From Amanita rubescens (lineage: Eukaryota > Basidiomycota > Agaricomycetes > Agaricales > Amanitaceae): a stretch of DNA of 30,658 nt. Shown here piece after piece: positions 29,746 to 30,658 of the stretch (positions are counted from its first letter, which is position 1; the number at the start of each line of letters is the position of its first letter). Position numbers and translations under genes: made by a program. The notes beneath the pieces were generated by a model that saw only the letters and a program-made list of their open reading frames with translations, searched no databases and was not told the DNA's origin. Where the stretch lies: positions 1-30,658 of the forward strand of contig WION01000589.1 in NCBI GenBank assembly GCA_015039365.1, in the 5' to 3' direction.

Positions 29746-30658
29746 TGGAGAATTTACGCTCTTCCAACTACACAGAACCATCAAAGCGGCCAACGTCCTT
29801 ATTCGTCATATTGTCCTAGCTGATTTTGGCCCCGCGAAGGATTGAACGGTCTTACCAGCCTTACTGGCCCTTCAAAACGTACGACAACGTTTTTGAAGCC
29901 CCGCGTTGGTCACCTAAGGAATTGACTTTCGTTTCTAAAGATTGGTGCGGGTCAGATGGCACCTGAAATCCTCCGCCGTGATTATTACTAGTTTGGCGTG
30001 GACTATTGGTCTGCGGGCGTTACTCTGTATGCGATGGTTACTAGTAGAGTAGGTCGTCCAATCATTTATCTCATCTTTTGAAACTGAAATTTGCGGGCTC
30101 AGCACCCCTGGGATTACGAAGGAGACGTTGCAAGCCAAATTCTTGAAGATGATATTCAGTTTGCGCCTGAAGACGACGTTAGCGATGAATGCAAAAATCT
30201 CCTTTATTAGATGATGAAGAAGGACCCGGCTGAACGGCTCAGGATTGGAATCGACGATGTCTCACCCTTACTTGCTGGAGTGTAGCTATGAGAAATAGGA
30301 CTGTGCTACCTCCTTGGGTTCCGGACTTTGTTAAGGGACATCATTTCTTTGAAGACTGGGGTACAATCGAGTATTTTATCCCGGGAAGGGCGCCTAACGA
30401 GGACGAAGAGGTCATTCTCCCCGACTTTGTCTATACGTCTCCCAACCTGCAGTGCAACGGCATCAAGGACACTTTGGACTGTGGTTCCCCTAACCCTGAA
30501 CGAGATACCAACGAAGAATCTTTGAACCTGATCCTTTCTAATCGTCAACAAAGCTTCCCCGAGGACTCCTTTGGTCATCTCTTCGCTTCTGAACCAGAAG
30601 ATTACATAGACGAGGAGGAGCTGTGGACTCTCGAGATTGACGACAACGACAACGACGA
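29746..30658 (+). pseudogene. Decayed Ser/Thr protein kinase (AGC-like), runs off window
   Basis: Kinase motifs appear in order but in several frames. LHRTIKAANVLI (from about 29771) has the catalytic HRD changed to HRT, then IVLADFGPAKD with the DFG kept, then TGA at 29843. A second frame gives YWPFKTYDNVFEAPRWSPKE, closed by TGA. After a frameshift comes QMAPEILRRDYY, TAG, FGVDYWSAGVTLYAMVTSR (subdomains VIII-IX). A clean 54-nt GT-AG intron follows (30049-30102), then HPWDYEGDVASQILEDDIQF, KNLLY, TAG (where a Gln is expected) and MMKKDPAERLRIG. A last frame from 30300 (TVLPPWVPDFVKGHHFFEDW onward) stays open to the window end. The N-lobe glycine loop and lysine were not found. At least three stops and two frameshifts, plus the lost catalytic Asp, mark it as a pseudogene. 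The retained intron argues for decay of a genomic copy, not a retrocopy. Confidence 0.8.

Overview
The window is fungal nuclear DNA, most likely from an Agaricomycete (mushroom-type basidiomycete). Three complete housekeeping-type genes, an intact hAT transposase and a decayed kinase share many short introns (mostly 41-58 nt, GT-AG). The long perfect TPR array is of a kind common in that group. Species cannot be read from the sequence.

Layout. (1) 1-11044 is a giant inverted repeat without credible genes. Two 379-base flanks are exact reverse complements of each other (position i pairs with 11045-i). Each leads into an array of the same 52-bp unit, about 111 units on the left (380-6176) and about 69 on the right in opposite orientation (7070-10665). 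A unique loop of about 0.9 kb separates the arrays. This is the architecture of foldback (FB-type) elements; the outer end of the left arm lies beyond base 1. (2) 11272-14064 encodes 21 nearly identical 42-residue TPRs with a C-terminal cap. It looks like the ligand-sensing end of a fungal NLR-type (NB-ARC/NACHT-TPR) protein whose front is missing; the TPR sequence begins abruptly in mid-repeat. (3) 14408-18281 is an hAT transposon with 85-bp terminal inverted repeats (about 91% identical), G-rich subterminal DNA and a nine-exon transposase whose exons all join in frame (895 aa). It looks intact. (4) 18910-21746 (+) is STT3, the catalytic subunit of oligosaccharyltransferase, 11 exons including an 18-nt micro-exon. 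(5) 22501-24756 (-) is a monocarboxylate-type MFS transporter, 8 exons, convergent with STT3. (6) 26538-28740 (+) is a Trf4/5 (Cid14)-type non-canonical poly(A) polymerase, 6 exons, divergent from the transporter across about 1.8 kb. (7) From about 29.7 kb to the end lies a disabled protein-kinase gene with stops, frameshifts and an altered HRD motif; it runs off the window.

The three conserved genes (N-glycosylation, transport, RNA surveillance) form no pathway. The accessory part, 1-18.3 kb, combines a foldback-like array element, a repeat-array receptor fragment and an apparently intact DNA transposon, and is the part worth study. Gene models were spliced by eye from frame continuity and family motifs; no search or transcript evidence was available.
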